This document shows, one piece after another, positions 10,927-22,545 of a DNA stretch of 64,000 nucleotides. Both the position numbers and the translations under genes were made by a program. Source of the stretch: Platynereis dumerilii (Eukaryota; Annelida; Polychaeta; Phyllodocida; Nereididae); NCBI GenBank assembly GCA_026936325.1, contig JAPTHN010000012.1, forward strand, positions 38,016,537 to 38,080,536, written 5' to 3'. Under the pieces are notes generated by a model. That model was not told the origin of the DNA. It made no database searches and saw only the letters and a program-made list of their open reading frames with translations. Position 1 is the stretch's first letter. Every line of letters begins with the position of its first letter.

Positions 10927-12172
10927 GATGTGAGTTTTCTTTGTGGGAGAATTCAATGTGTTTGCATTTGTCGGGATTGAAACTAAGGAGCCAGTCCTTC
11001 GACCAGTCAGAGAGGGTGTTTAGATCCTCTTGCAGTACTTCAGAGCGGTGTCCTTGATGATTGATGTTGAAGATTTTCGTATCGTCGGCAAACATATATA
11101 GTGATGACTTGATTCCTGCTGGCAGATCATTTATGAAGATGGTGAATAGAGTTGGCCCCAGGACTGAGCCTTGGGGTATGCCACTTGTAGCTTTGAAAGG
11201 AGATGACTGTTTTCCGTTTACTTCTACAAGTTGCTCTCTTGTCAGCAGGAATTCGGAGATCCACTTGTGTATGTTGCCTTGGATTCCATAATGGTTTACT
11301 TTCTTCATAAGGCGTGCATGAGGTACCCGGTCGAAGGCCTTCTGGAAATCAAGGTATACTGCCTCGATGCTGTCACCATTATCAATGGCCTCAGTCCACT
11401 CGTCCAGGACCTTGATAAGTTGTAGTACTGTGGACCTTCCATTGATGAACCCATACTGTTTATCGGAGTACAGTCCATTATCCGTCATATGTTTCATTAC
11501 TGCATCGCGTATAATGGATTCCATGAGTTTGCAGATAACGCTGGACAGGCATATTGGACGGTAGTTCTCACACAGGTGCTTGTTTCCTTTCTTGTGTATC
11601 GCCGTTATTTTGCCAAATTTCCATATTTCTGGTATTTTGCCTGTTTCAAGCGATGTTTCAAAGATGATTTTCAGTGGGAGGGCAATCTCTTCAGATACTT
11701 CTTTGAGGATTCTTGGTAGGATGTTGTCTGGTCCCGGTGATTTCCCTGTCTTGAGTTTTCTTATCTTCTTTTTGATTGCCTCCTCTGTGAAGTCCACCGA
11801 TGTCAAGGTGTCGCTGATATCCAGAGGTGGGAGTTGCGGGATTGTGTCATGAGGTTCCTGCGTTAGTACTGATGCGAAGAATTTTCCGAGCGCTTCTGCT
11901 TTCTGCTGGTCCGATTTTAGAACTATAGTATCAGTCGGGTCAGATGCGTGTAGATCAGGTATTGGAGAGTGGGCCTTTGAGTTGGCATTTACATAGCTCC
12001 AGAACAGCTTGGGGTTGGTTTTGACGTTTTTCGCAATTTCTCTTTCATGTCTCATCTTAGCTGACCTGGTCAGTCTTCTTATTTCGTTGCTTATTTTCCT
12101 GTAGTCTTTGTAGGTCTCGGCGTTTCGATGTTCCATGTATCTAGTCCATAAGCGATGCTTTCTTTTCACCAT
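10130..12172 (-). CDS. LINE reverse transcriptase (endonuclease lost)
   Basis: A 680-residue frame from its first Met, continuing about 15 codons upstream to the truncation. Residues 1-65 match the basic linker between endonuclease and RT domains in CR1/Jockey-group ORF2. The RT core spans about 130-400: SPGPDN at 145-150, ENYRPI at 202-207, YGFINGRST at 240-248, LDFQKAFD at 274-281, QGSVLGP at 334-340, catalytic FADD at 361-364. A C-terminal thumb-like region follows, with HLEYAQSIWSP at about 530-540 and WNSLP at 645-649. Residues 412-456 are unusual: three QHLR-containing units encoded by copies of a 16-bp motif interrupt the usual spacing between RT and C-terminal domain. RT catalytic residues are intact, but without an endonuclease the copy should not mobilise itself. 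Confidence 0.93.
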   Translation of the reverse strand: MVKRKHRLWTRYMEHRNAETYKDYRKISNEIRRLTRSAKMRHEREIAKNVKTNPKLFWSYVNANSKAHSPIPDLHASDPTDTIVLKSDQQKAEALGKFFASVLTQEPHDTIPQLPPLDISDTLTSVDFTEEAIKKKIRKLKTGKSPGPDNILPRILKEVSEEIALPLKIIFETSLETGKIPEIWKFGKITAIHKKGNKHLCENYRPICLSSVICKLMESIIRDAVMKHMTDNGLYSDKQYGFINGRSTVLQLIKVLDEWTEAIDNGDSIEAVYLDFQKAFDRVPHARLMKKVNHYGIQGNIHKWISEFLLTREQLVEVNGKQSSPFKATSGIPQGSVLGPTLFTIFINDLPAGIKSSLYMFADDTKIFNINHQGHRSEVLQEDLNTLSDWSKDWLLSFNPDKCKHIEFSHKENSHRQHLRPITHTGQHLRLTTISQQGQHLRPTTLDQQQLITTPANRFLRSGENDTREIPSAITEKDLGVNFDNKLRFDKHIDECVKKASRNMGIIRRTFDNLTPEIFVPLYTSLVRSHLEYAQSIWSPHLVKDIQKIEAVQRRATKQANGMKQLSYTERLKCLNLPTLLYRRKRGDMIETYKIMTEKYDKNASINLPLNTAGLRGHDYKLYVEGGVKLNIRKNSFRHRITKDWNSLPNDVVNAPSTNSFKNKLDKFWADHPTKYIFPY

Positions 12173-12217
12173 TTTCCTCGTTTCCTGGTCAATTGGGAAC
12201 TTGTGTTTCTTTCCTCC

Positions 12218-12230
12218 TAATATTTACAGT
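12218..12230. repeat. Target-site duplication of CR1-like LINE (right)
   Basis: TAATATTTACAGT, identical to 9762-9774, directly next to the truncated 5' end. Confidence 0.9.
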
Positions 12231-12702
12231 CTGACTTTGAGTGTGTGAAAGGTAAAGATGGCAGACCCACCAAGTATCAACATATCAATAAAATATCAAT
12301 ATATCAGCAGCTCAAATCTATCAAAATCCCCTGGAAAGGCTACAACAGGAGTTATCATCAACAAACCTGCATTACAAACAATTCATTTGTGATTACATAC
12401 AGTCTTATCACCAGTGACTCTTCACAATGTACTTATCTGGGCTATTGAAACAGAGCTATCAGTCTTGACAAATTTACAATGTAAGGTTGTTGTCAGATTA
12501 TTGATCCAGATCATATTGAACTGCTGAGGACATGGATGATATGGTGACACAGTAGTTCTGTTTATTGTTTTGTCCGATTGATTTCTGGGCAATTCCGTAA
12601 AGTCCGATTTACAGATTTGACACTTTAGCAGCTCTTGTAGCCCTACCATTATACCTTAACTATTTCATTGTTATCCTGGCATGAGGCCAGGTAATAGGGG
12701 TA

Positions 12703-12869
12703 TCAGACAAGCCATCAACCGAAGCTCCAAGTGCAACAGGAGCTGAGCTATTTCAAAAAGTCATCGTGTCAGACGTACATCATGTGAGTACGTCCGACAC
12801 GGTGACATTTTGCTTTGTAGCTCAGCTGCTCCTGTTGCACCTTGGAGCTTTGGTTGATGGCTTGTCCGA
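12703..12869. mobile_element. Hairpin MITE of 167 bp
   Basis: TCAGACAAGCCATCAACC at the left pairs with GGTTGATGGCTTGTCCGA at the right. GCTCCAAGTGCAACAGGAGC pairs with its near complement further in, and the loop is about 10 bases. Almost the whole element is stem. No target duplication is evident. Confidence 0.8.
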
Positions 12870-12935
12870 TTCTTTTTGTATGCCACATAACTACACTGTA
12901 TGCCCTAGCAGATGGTTTACACCTGAAGATCTTTA

Positions 12936-13217
12936 ATGTGGAACATGATTTTGTTGGCATATTATGGCAAACCATCAACAAGTTCTCCAACCAAAGTGTT
13001 GAATCTTCTGGACTATCATGATGGAGCACCGGCTCGAAACATGAACAAATCAGATTCTTTTTATGAGTACCTAAAAGATTTGGTGGCCATTTTTGGTTTT
13101 AAAATTGATGGTAATGAACCAAACTGTATGCGTACCACAGGGAGAGGGCGTGAAACTAAAAAAAGACTGGGCCAAGAAGGCCGAAAAAATCTATATGATT
13201 TATATTATTGCAAATGA
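12936..13217 (+). CDS. Unrecognised 93-codon frame
   Basis: The frame encodes a 93-residue product with a mixed, non-repetitive composition, including a segment DSFYEYLKDLVAIFGFKIDG followed by a basic stretch rich in Arg, Lys and Gly. It follows directly after the 12703-12869 hairpin, with an AG acceptor-like site near 12910. I do not recognise a family. It could be an exon of a host gene, a degraded element protein or chance; no donor site clearly ends it. Confidence 0.2.
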   Translation: MWNMILLAYYGKPSTSSPTKVLNLLDYHDGAPARNMNKSDSFYEYLKDLVAIFGFKIDGNEPNCMRTTGRGRETKKRLGQEGRKNLYDLYYCK

Positions 13218-13963
13218 ATGGTTGTCAAGATGAAATGATATGGAATCTTGATCTTGAAATTCGGGAAAATGTCATTTCCCCCCCCCCCAAAAAAAGTTTG
13301 TGCATTGTGCGCCAATTTGAATTTTTTGCTGTTCCGTTCCTTTACTTAATTACTTATTCCAATACGTATGTCGTAGAATGCTTTTATACCCCCACTTTGG
13401 ACATCATTCAATGATCCTGATATATCTCTTGTGTTGTACTGTATAAGTGATAAGCTAATGAGGTCCACAAAGTTCATGATATTCCTATAATTGAAAAATC
13501 TGTAATTAAAAAATTAAAATAAGACAATTGCATTGTCTACTCCTTTTTGTACTTTCAATTCCTAGTCATCAAGTAGAACAGTTCAGATCTCAAAAAATAA
13601 TTCCTTCAACCTTTAATTTCAATTTTCTTGTCAGCAAGTATAGTAAAGTGCAAATCGTTTGTAATAAAGTTCACAGCTACGGTTCACCGCATTGAAAGTG
13701 TTACAAAGTAGCCAAATTCAATAGAAGTATCGAAAGGTGTGTACTGTGCAAGTACAAATATTTAATAAAGTTGAAAATCTATTCAATTTTCAAGTTCAAT
13801 GACTCTTGTTCAAGGAGTTTGGAGCCAGTGAACTTTGTAAGAGGACTCACCATTATTGAAAACCTGGAAAACCCAAAAATCATTATGGGCTTTAACTTTG
13901 CACTTTAAAAAAAGTTCATTTGAGATTCTGGCATTAAAACTTCAAGCACCATGCATTCGAATA

Positions 13964-14200
13964 TGGAATAGATAGCTCAGGTTGATGGTAAACTGGCCTG
14001 TTGGATCCAGGTTCGATCCCACTCAGACGGGGTCACTTCAACCTATGTTGGACAGCAGCTTTGCCTCATTGCTATGTCCAGTGTGTCATCTTCCTGTACT
14101 GAGCAGCCTACGAAGTTCATACACACAGGATTTTAAGCCCAGTCATCCATACTTTCAAAATAATACCAACTACGATTGCAAATTTGGAGTACCTGAACTG
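13964..14200 (+). mobile_element. SINE family A (tRNA-derived)
   Basis: The head carries an A-box-like TAGCTCAGGTTGA and a B box GGTTCGATCCC spaced as in tRNA genes. A body with CCTATGTTGGACAGCAGC and GCCTCATTGCTATGTCC follows, then a CATCCATAC-type tail. The same body appears at 14275-14478 (inverted), 7658-7840 (inverted) and 30290-30430. Pol III promoter boxes indicate how it would have been transcribed. Confidence 0.8.
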
Positions 14201-14274
14201 TCAGAAAATTTTGAAATTTGATGCACTCAGCAGGCCTACAGATTCTTCTTCCTGCAAAGACCGTCATTACAACA

Positions 14275-14478
14275 GATGGATGGATGATTGAAGCGTTACA
14301 TTCTGTATTTATGCACTTGGTAGGCTAATTAGGAAAGGACACGGCAATGAGGCGAAGGATGATTGAAAAAGCCGTCCAACATAGGCCCAGGTGACCCGAC
14401 AAGAGGTGGATTCGAACCCTGGACCCAGCGATTACCAGTCTAGCGCGCTTCTGCTAGACCAACCATCCCCCCTTCATT
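14275..14478 (-). mobile_element. SINE family A (inverted copy)
   Basis: On the minus strand the head reads TGGTCTAGCAG (A box), then GGGTTCGAATCC (B box). It continues into CCTATGTTGGACGGC and CAATCATCCTTCGCCTCATT, and ends in a CCATCCATC tail. It converges tail to tail with the plus-strand copy about 75 bp away, so transcripts of the two could pair. Confidence 0.8.
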
Positions 14479-14479
14479 A

Positions 14480-16200
14480 TACAACAGAAGATAGGTTTCT
14501 AATCAGAGGAACTATACATTTCTATTTGGTATATTTGATTCTAGAGTCAGTTCACTCTACTGACCTTCTCATCTCTTCTTAAGTTCTCCTTCTGTTCTGT
14601 TACTTGAATTATCATCAGGTATTTGCACCTCAGTTATAAACTACACAAAGGGGTGATAAACCAATGGTGAGAATGTTTTGCACCAAAGACTTCATATTTT
14701 GGTAAGATAGGTAACTTGATCTATACAACCTGTCTGAATATGGTCTTGTTGTACTCCTTTTGGAGTTTCTGATCTGACACTACAACAAAACTCACAAGAT
14801 GAGAAACCACACTAAAGGAATAACCTTTAACTTAAGATCATGTCACAATGGGAAAAGGGGCCATGTCAAAACAGTCAAATATCAAATGTGACATTAAGCC
14901 CAATAAAGATTGTCTTTTACTCAGTGTTCTATGCAGAGGCAAATAAAAGTTGCCTCCCTTCAGAACAGAGAGCACCTTGGTGTGGATTCACAGCCTTACC
15001 ATCTCATTATTAAGTCTGCCTCTAGCCGTTGCTCATATAACCCAGCGGGCACTCTGACTTCATCTGACATCAGGATAACATCTATGACATCACAGTGACG
15101 TCCCCTGATGTTAATATCAGTCCAATTTCTCAAAGAGATGCTGAAATAGCTTCAGAACCAGTAGCATTAAGTCCTTTAATAAGCATTTTCTGTTTGTCTA
15201 GTCAATTTGAATGCTTCAAACACTGACACTGCTGCAAAGCCCACAGGGGCACAGTAAGTCAGTAATCACTCTAGATAGGGGTATAGCCACAGAACATGCA
15301 TCTGATGTACCAGAGCAAGAAGTCTCAGTAACCTGCAAATCTTTGCTTATTACACTTTCACTATGTACTGTATGTAACTGCTTGGCAGTACTTAACTCCT
15401 GAATTATCATTAATATCAAATTTACGACCCTTTTTTAAAACAACATTCTTAAAGCTGTAGTTTATGTATATACCTATCTGACTATAACCTCATTATGTGT
15501 AATTATATATATGCTTCTGATAATGAATTTGATAAGCATCCTATACTAATCTTAGTTATGATTGAGATATTTAGTACTTATTTGCTAAAGATATTTTAAA
15601 AGCAATTTTATGAATTCCAGATTCATCAAAACCAATTTCAAACAGTCAAATAATTTTTTACTGCAATTACTGCATTCAAACATTCAGTTAATGACAGTCA
15701 TCATGTCATCATAGCATTTCCAGGCAATTATATTATTTCCAGGCATTTTAAAGTGTGATGCATTTGCAATGAATGCCTATGGATGAATGGGGCCTATAGT
15801 TGCAACATGCATGTCTTATTAAATATGAACATGATGATGATGTAGGAGGCCTAATACATGACTGTTTTATGCCATTTTATGAGTGCTATAAAATGCAATT
15901 GAAATGAAGTCATAAAAGAATTCATATAAACATTTGCACAAATAAAATAAGTATGATTGATAAAAAGTTAACAAAACTTAATATAAATATATTTTCTGTT
16001 TATATTATTGCAACCACGTGGGTAGCATCAGTGCATTATATTATGCAATACTCTAATGAAATAATTAGTGATAACAAGGCTTACCCTCATTTTGATAAGT
16101 CCAATTGATAAGAGAAGCCCCCAAAAAAGTGTGTACCATCCAAAAGAGAGAGGGAGTGTAAAACTAGTCTCATCACCCTGTGGAAAAACCCCACATGTCA
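14480..16200. other. Gene-free interval
   Basis: No recognisable exon, RNA gene or complete element. AT-rich, with short unrelated frames only. Confidence 0.5.
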
Positions 16201-16204
16201 GTGG

Positions 16205-17285
16205 TGGCTGCCATGAGCAGGGAGGAGGGGAACTACTGCAAAAGTCACGAGAGGGGGGCACCCTCAGCTATTGTTTAGAAATAATTGCAAAGCAGGTGGT
16301 ATAGGGAACCACTAGCAAGGAATTTACTTTTTTGACTGATTGCTTTTTTCTGAGTTGTCTCAAATTGTTTGTCAAGTGCAGGGAGGAGGGGAACTCAATG
16401 CAAAAGTCACAAGAGGGGGGCACCCTCGGCTATTGTTTTAGACATTATTGCAAAACAGGTGGTACAAAGACGGTACCAGCCAGTTAATTTTAGTGATGCG
16501 GAGCGGACCACCTTGTATCGGTATGTTCCAGTACCACAATCTCTTTAATACCGGACTGGTCGCAGTTGCAAAAAACCGGTGCAGAGGTTGTCTGTACCGG
16601 TACGTACCGGTGCTGGGAAAATTTGTAAAAATGCTGAAAAAACATAGAAATTAATTTTTCAAACCGTTATTTTTCAAACTTCTCTGGGAATTTACGCAAA
16701 AATTGCGCATAAATCGAAAACCGGTACGTATCGGTATACCGGACCATCTCTCCCCTTGACTGGACCACCTCACCTTTTGAATCGGGTGGCTCTGGACAAG
16801 TGGGAGGTAGTCTGATCCGGTCCGCATCACTAGTTCATTTTTACTTGTTTTATTATTTTTTGTTGGCGGTGTCTGCGATGAGCTATGAGGAGGGGTACGG
16901 GCATCCTCCCATAGCAGGGCTCGTTTACACTCACCCTGCCAATAAGTGCAATACAATTCTGAAGTTTTCAAATCATTTAACAGCTTTTTTCCGGCGTGAT
17001 TTAAGTGACTGTTTATGGTTTTCTACAAAGAAAATACTTGAAACAACAAACAGAAAACAATGAAACACCCAAGCATTCATTCAATTGCTTTGAGAGAACT
17101 GAAACTGTTAATTATGTACGGTATGTCACACCGGAGGAAAGGTAATCTTTTTGTTGCCACTTCACCAAAAAGTGTATCATGTGGTCAGGGTAAGCGTTAA
17201 AAGCTTACACTGAGAAGTGAGGATGGGTCCGGGAGCCTAACTGCGAAAGTCATGAGAGGGGGGCACCCTCAGTTATCGTAGTTTT
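16205..17285 (+). repeat. Three copies of a roughly 60-bp G-rich repeat
   Basis: AAAGTCACGAGAGGGGGGCA with flanking GGGAGGAGGGGAACT and CCCTCAGCTATTGTTT occurs at about 16217-16280 and 16378-16442. A diverged copy lies at about 17222-17280. The first two are about 160 bp apart; the hAT-type MITE separates the third. Confidence 0.7.
16491..16832. mobile_element. hAT-type MITE, 342 bp
   Basis: Ends TAGTGATGCGGA and TCCGCATCACTA are inverted. The flanks GTTAATTT (16483-16490) and GTTCATTT (16833-16840) are an 8-bp target duplication with one change, the size made by hAT transposases. The interior is rich in CCGGTACGTACCGGT palindromes and has no transposase. Confidence 0.8.
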
Positions 17286-19730
17286 TCCTGATAAATGGAG
17301 AAATAATTGTATGGCAGCTGTTAGTAGAGAGGGCACAAACCATGTGCCTTGAATCACAGACGAATTATATCACATTTCAGAAACAGAACTTTCGTCATAA
17401 CATAAAACACATTCATTGTTTCTGTTCCTAGTTCCTATTTTGGTATTTTAATTTTAATATACATTTAAGCGTAATTGAATTTTATGCGCCAATAACATTT
17501 TAATTAGAATTCGGATTCATTCACTGCAATGAAGAATAATCTTGGGTGGCCATACACCTATTATTGTCAGCAATTTGTCAATAATATAATATCAAAAATC
17601 TCTGGCACGTTACAATGCAAAACATTTCATGTTCATGTTTTTATCACTTATAATATCATAAAGTTACTGTGATTATTGAAAGTTATTCAAAATATGGTAT
17701 TATCAGCAGTTTGGTGCCAAACAATTATCATTCTATAATTTAAAGTTATGTCAAATGCACTAACATGACATTGTTTTACATTTAAATTTTTGTAAATTTG
17801 CCTTACTTTGAAGTTGGCTAACCGGTTATTTCATTTGCTCTTATTTTCACTTTTTATTTTTATTTTCAAATAAACTTCGAAGTACATTGTATAGAGACAA
17901 TAAAATGAGGAAGATATATAACAAAAACTAGTACACCTGTAATTGTGCACAATTACAAAGATAAATTCCCCCCATCCCTTCCTCTCCCCTGCCCCCTTAC
18001 ATCCCCCTGCCCCCTTACATCCCCCTGCCCCTTCCCTTCTACCTTCCCCATTCGATGATTCACACAGAAATGTAATTAGGTCAGCATTTATTTCAACAAA
18101 GAAAATGTGCAGCCAGTGAGGTATGAGAAGCGATGAAATTGTCATATGCCCAGGAAAAAGTGTTTGCAGCCATAAGAAGCATTTGGGGAGAGAAAAAGTG
18201 AGATACAATTTTCAGGGTCCACCGCGATTTTTAACGGACGACGCTACAGTAGAATGCTATATACCATGTGAAATCTAAGAAACAGAGCTTTCTGGTGGTG
18301 TTTCTTATTTTTCTGTAGCTTTAATAGGGGCCGAGTTATACGCGCTTGAAAATAGCGTTTTTGTGGTGCTGTAGCGCCGATACCGTTAGCGCTAGAAAGT
18401 TGAAATTCTAGTGGATTGTTACACTATAGTATGACTGTAACTGCATACCATTTCAGCTTGATTTGAGCATTTCTTCCTAGTTTTTGGAAAATTTTAGTAG
18501 CAATTTTGGGAATTCCCTGATTTGAAAAATTCATATAAAAAAAACTTTTAAAGATATTGCTAAAAGCCGCCTTTCCGCACTGCGTATATCTTTAGAGATG
18601 ATTGTGTAAAAATTTGGTGTAATTTCACTCACTGGTTTTTCTAAAACCGTGACGACAAATTTTTTATCCATTTGCTGCGTAATTACCAGTTCACTAAAAA
18701 TTACGCTCTGTTATTCCAGTATATAAAATAGTTCAGCAAAAGCAATATTATTCTGCAATTTCAGGTGGTTACTGCTAATAGTTTCCGAAATACAGCCTGT
18801 CAAAATGTTGACGAAAAATAAGAAAAAAAAAACAAAAAATAGGATGCTGAAAAAAAAAACCGAACAAAAACAATATAAATTCCCCTAACGGGGGAATTTA
18901 TAATAATAACTGGAAATGGTAGCCCAGAAACACAGGTAACAAGTTTGAGAATATTATGTATCTTAATCCGAGAACCAATGTGTCATCAAAACACGACGAG
19001 ATTGTGTTGTAAGTGCCAAAACTAGCTTATCATAGGAAAACGAGATAGAGCATTTTTTGCATTTATTACATTATAAAATCACTGTGTCTTCCATAATAAA
19101 GATTGACATAATAATTCCCATATTTTCGAGGGAATGTGATCATGATCATTCATTTTCATGCCCCATAGCTGGGGAGTATAACATATACATGTTGTTCATT
19201 GATCACTTCTTGATATCTAGAGTAGGCTTCATAACAAAATTCATCTCCACTTCTTTTTCTTATACCTATAATACTTAACCCATGCTTCCAATATCTCTTT
19301 AATCTCCCTTGCCAAACCTTACTCCAGTTCACCCTTACTTCACACAACTTTCCTCCACAATCATCTCATTTATCACCATCTTTCTCCACTTCTTTCGTGC
19401 ATTCCTTTATCTACCCCCTTAATTACCACCACCTTGCCCCACTCCCCCCTTACATCCAACAACCTTCCCCCACTCCCCCCTTACTTCCCACCACTTTCCC
19501 AAATTTCCACTTACTCGTAGCCACCTTCCCCCACTTGAAGCAACTTCCCCCACCCACACCCTCCCCCCCCCCCCCATTCCCCATTTCCCCCACTTCCCCC
19601 ACTTCCCCCATTTCCTCACCTTGATGCTTTATTTTAACCCTCTCACTGAACACTAAAGTCACCCAGGGATAACATTGTAGTTGAACAGTATAGATTGGGG
19701 AGTGTATCTTTCATAAGGACTTAAAGTTCC
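17286..19730. other. Gene-free interval with C-rich tracts
   Basis: Contains a short C-rich tandem repeat (CCCCCTTACATCC units, about 17965-18045) and a longer CCCCCACTT-type tract at about 19425-19620. The hairpin AAATTCCCC-TAAC-GGGGGAATTT lies at about 18879-18902. Long frames over the C-rich tracts are Pro/Thr/Ser or Gly/Val/Trp low-complexity and are not genes. Confidence 0.6.
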
Positions 19731-19735
19731 ACTTA

Positions 19736-19911
19736 TAGATGATTTCATATTTGTAGACATAAGGACTGAATGTGAATTTTTTTCTGGGACATGTATTCTA
19801 TAGGGAAAAATGACATCAGAAAACTTATGACGTAACTTTTCCCCATAGGATACCAGGTCCTAGAAAAAAATTAACATTTCGTCCTTTGGTCTACAAATAT
19901 GAAATCATCTG
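19736..19911. mobile_element. Palindromic MITE, TA-flanked
   Basis: Arms AGATGATTTCATATTTGTAG and its complement form a 176-bp hairpin, flanked by TA on both sides (19734-19735, 19912-19913). A lone arm with the same sequence is at 37043-37068. TA duplication suggests a Tc1/mariner-type parent. Confidence 0.8.
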
Positions 19912-19913
19912 TA

Positions 19914-21140
19914 AAATAATCTGTGCAATTAAATTTAATTTGCAGCTATAGAAAACTCAGTCTGATACATTCTCGTGTTTGCCAGAAATTATATCAGTGC
20001 AAATACAGACTATAAGTACTCCAAAATTGAAGGACATCAAATTTGAATGACATGCTTCAAAAAGTGTTATATGTCTGGTGTTAGATGTTAAAATAAACTA
20101 TAAAAATTCATTGACTTCAATTCATTAATGTTTAAAAACACACACATTATGTGTTTTGAATGTTTTAGTGACTAAAATGTATCAGAATATTGTCCTAAAA
20201 ACAGTCATTTGCCAAATAGGATGATTGTGAAAAACTTGACATGTGTCAAAATTCAGAGAATTTGAATTTAAACCACATCATATTATACAAAGTATTATTT
20301 TTGTCATTGAAAAACTTTCAATTGAGTCATTAATTTTTAAAATACCAAGGTACTCGAAGAAATAGAACGATACAACTACACGTAATACAAAAGGAAACAA
20401 CATTCAGTCGTATATATGCGGCAGGGGGTCTGGATTTTACGTGCTCTGAGATGAATTTTGAGCAATCTGAAATTAAAGAGGTTTTGCTACACATTTTCAG
20501 GTCCCGTGAACGTGTAGGCTGTCATGACAACAATGTAATAAGATAGCACTTCCACACATACACGTCACACAGAAATGTGCAGCAAAGTCTCTCTATTACA
20601 GAAGACACATTCATGACATAACAAGGTGAAATATTATCCTTTGCATCAAGTTCAGGTGTCACAACTGAACTGGAAAGTGCTATTTACCTAACTGTGAATT
20701 CTGCGCATTCTTGATCTCACTCTTTTAATTCCAAGAAGAAAACTCTTACTCGTATCTATACCATGAACTTAGGGCAATTCTCTTAATTGTTCCCAACCAT
20801 CGAAACAGCTGCCATTTTTTGACATGCTGTAAACTAGCCTGCCAAACTGTTGTAGTGCGAATTAACGATCTCCAGCAAAGACTGCAAAATTGTGTCACTT
20901 TACTGATACAGTGCAGCATCAACAGTACTGGTGTGTGCCTTTAAATTTTGGTACACTTCAGCATCACCAACTATCCTCTTTAAGTTTAAGAAAAAGTTTA
21001 ACCTAAAATATCCTCTTTAAATAAGAAACCAAAGAGAAACTTTGAAACTACATTGTGAGCAGAACCGCCATGTTTACGTTAGTGCAAGGTCTGTATTCCT
21101 AGTCCCTGTCAAGGTGTAAGACACACATGTTTGTCCTTGC
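19914..21140. other. Gene-free interval
   Basis: AT-rich DNA in which I see no exon, RNA gene or element boundary. Confidence 0.5.
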
Positions 21141-21149
21141 GGACTTTTA

Positions 21150-21256
21150 TGCCACACACCGTGACACGCGAGTATTAGTTGTCTATGTGACTTTTTGGCT
21201 TGGGCCCAAGGGGGGGTTTGAACCCCCTGAACCCCCCCCCCTGGATCCGCTACTGT
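21150..21256 (-). mobile_element. Isolated transposon end
   Basis: On the minus strand it begins CAGTAGCGGATCCAGG, then a G run, TTCAGGGGGTTCAAACCCCC and CTTGGGCCCAAGCC. This resembles the terminal part of a common hAT-type repeat that yields spurious Val-Ala-Asp-Pro-Gly-Gly-Gly frames. The opposite end was not found nearby. Confidence 0.5.
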
Positions 21257-21952
21257 CACCACATAAGATGTGAAAACAGGCCCAGGGTTAGGTAACTTTT
21301 AAAATTACAGTTACATTGTATGTTTATGGACAGGATAAGGTTTGGGCTGACATGTTTTTCTTTTTCATGACAGTTTTTGCAACCTATAGATCTACTGAAA
21401 TGTCAATTATCTGTGACATTTGACGCATTATATTTAATGATTTTATTGAAATTGCAATAACTGACATCTACACAACGAAATGCTCCTTGCTCCCTTAACG
21501 TGTATGAGCAGTGTAAATTATAAATTATGATTTGCCATAATTATGAAAAAAAAAGATTGCTCGCTTGATCCATGTATTCTCATAAAAAATCTGTCATTCA
21601 TAAGATTGATTTTGAGTGGCCTAACTGACATGCATCCTGAAAAATGTGAGAGGTGTAAATGTATATATTATAATAGGCTAATAGCTGCTGATGTAAAATG
21701 AATAAAATTGTCTGAATTTACCTTCATGCTGCAGTTTGTATTCTCTCTGTCCACTCCGTCTGAAAAACTGTAAACAATCTCCAAGAGGCACCTGTGTGTA
21801 TCCCATGAAGTTGAAATTTATCTATCTATCTAAATTGAATTTATCTCAGATTGAATTCTATTTGCTTTGTGATTGTTGACCCGCTTGTTGTTGTTTTGGG
21901 TATTTTGTTGCGACTTGAAAGACTTTTCTTTGATGACAATGTCATTATGTCA

Positions 21953-22545
21953 AGAAAAAAAAAGAAAATATTTGACATTGTAGTTCAATATATATGTATG
22001 TGTATGTAAAAAAAAAACTGATTTCTTGACCGATTTGCTATATACTTGAGGCATCTAGACCAATCCGGGTAAAACCGGGTTGAGCCCTTCAATGATATGT
22101 ATCTGTATCTGTATTTGTGGAAGTGACAGGATTCAATTCTGAATATTGTCGTCACTTGGCGATCGAGATGAGATGACAAGGCTGGGAGTCTGAAACATAC
22201 CCCAATAGTTCAGGGATGTCGAGGGTCTTTCAGTTGCCCCAGCATAGAACACTGGATACGACCCACCTCCATTTAATGTCCCATGGGCTCGGAAAAATGT
22301 AAGTAGGACTAATTGGAAAGACACTTCCAAGACTACTGTATATTTCAATAACTGCATGACATTGTGTTTCTTTGAGAAAAAAAGAAAATATTTGACATTG
22401 TAGTTCATGCGTATGTATGCATTACTATGCAATGCAATAAAAAGAAAGAAGATTCCTTGAGACTTGACCGATTTGCTTGATAATTGTGGCAGCAGGACCA
22501 AGCCTGGTAAAACCGGGTAAAACTGGGTTCAGCCCTTCAATAATG
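21953..22545 (+). repeat. Pair of diverged direct repeats
   Basis: A unit containing AAAGAAAATATTTGACATTG, TAGTTCA, TTGACCGATTTGCT, GGTAAAACCGGGT and CAGCCCTTCAAT occurs at about 21953-22100 and again at about 22376-22545. The copies are roughly 420 bp apart, with different loops. Confidence 0.75.

Larger units (their letters stand above)
9775..12217 (-). mobile_element. 5'-truncated CR1-like LINE
   Basis: Minus-strand non-LTR retrotransposon between perfect 13-bp TSDs. The 3' end (left) is a short (AAACT)n tail, and the 3' UTR spans about 9790-10129. The reverse-transcriptase frame stays open right up to the truncation point at 12217, so the endonuclease part and ORF1 were never copied. Perfect TSDs and an undisturbed frame of about 695 codons point to a recent insertion. 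The C-terminal layout resembles CR1/L2-group elements; the clade is not certain. Confidence 0.93.

Noticed and set aside
10602-11852. Several plus-strand frames of 64-151 codons
   Set aside because: They are antisense shadows of the LINE reverse transcriptase encoded on the minus strand.
13964-14030. Possible tRNA gene
   Set aside because: A and B boxes are present, but the arms do not pair as a complete cloverleaf and the sequence continues into a SINE body.
18879-18902. Stem-loop resembling a bacterial terminator
   Set aside because: The setting is a eukaryotic genome and there is no gene next to it.
19397-19662. Proline/threonine-rich plus-strand and glycine/tryptophan-rich minus-strand frames
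   Set aside because: They overlie a C-rich simple-sequence tract; both strands are open because of low complexity.
21074-21262. Frame beginning MVTVADPGGG
   Set aside because: Known type of spurious frame from the end of a transposon; no protein evidence.
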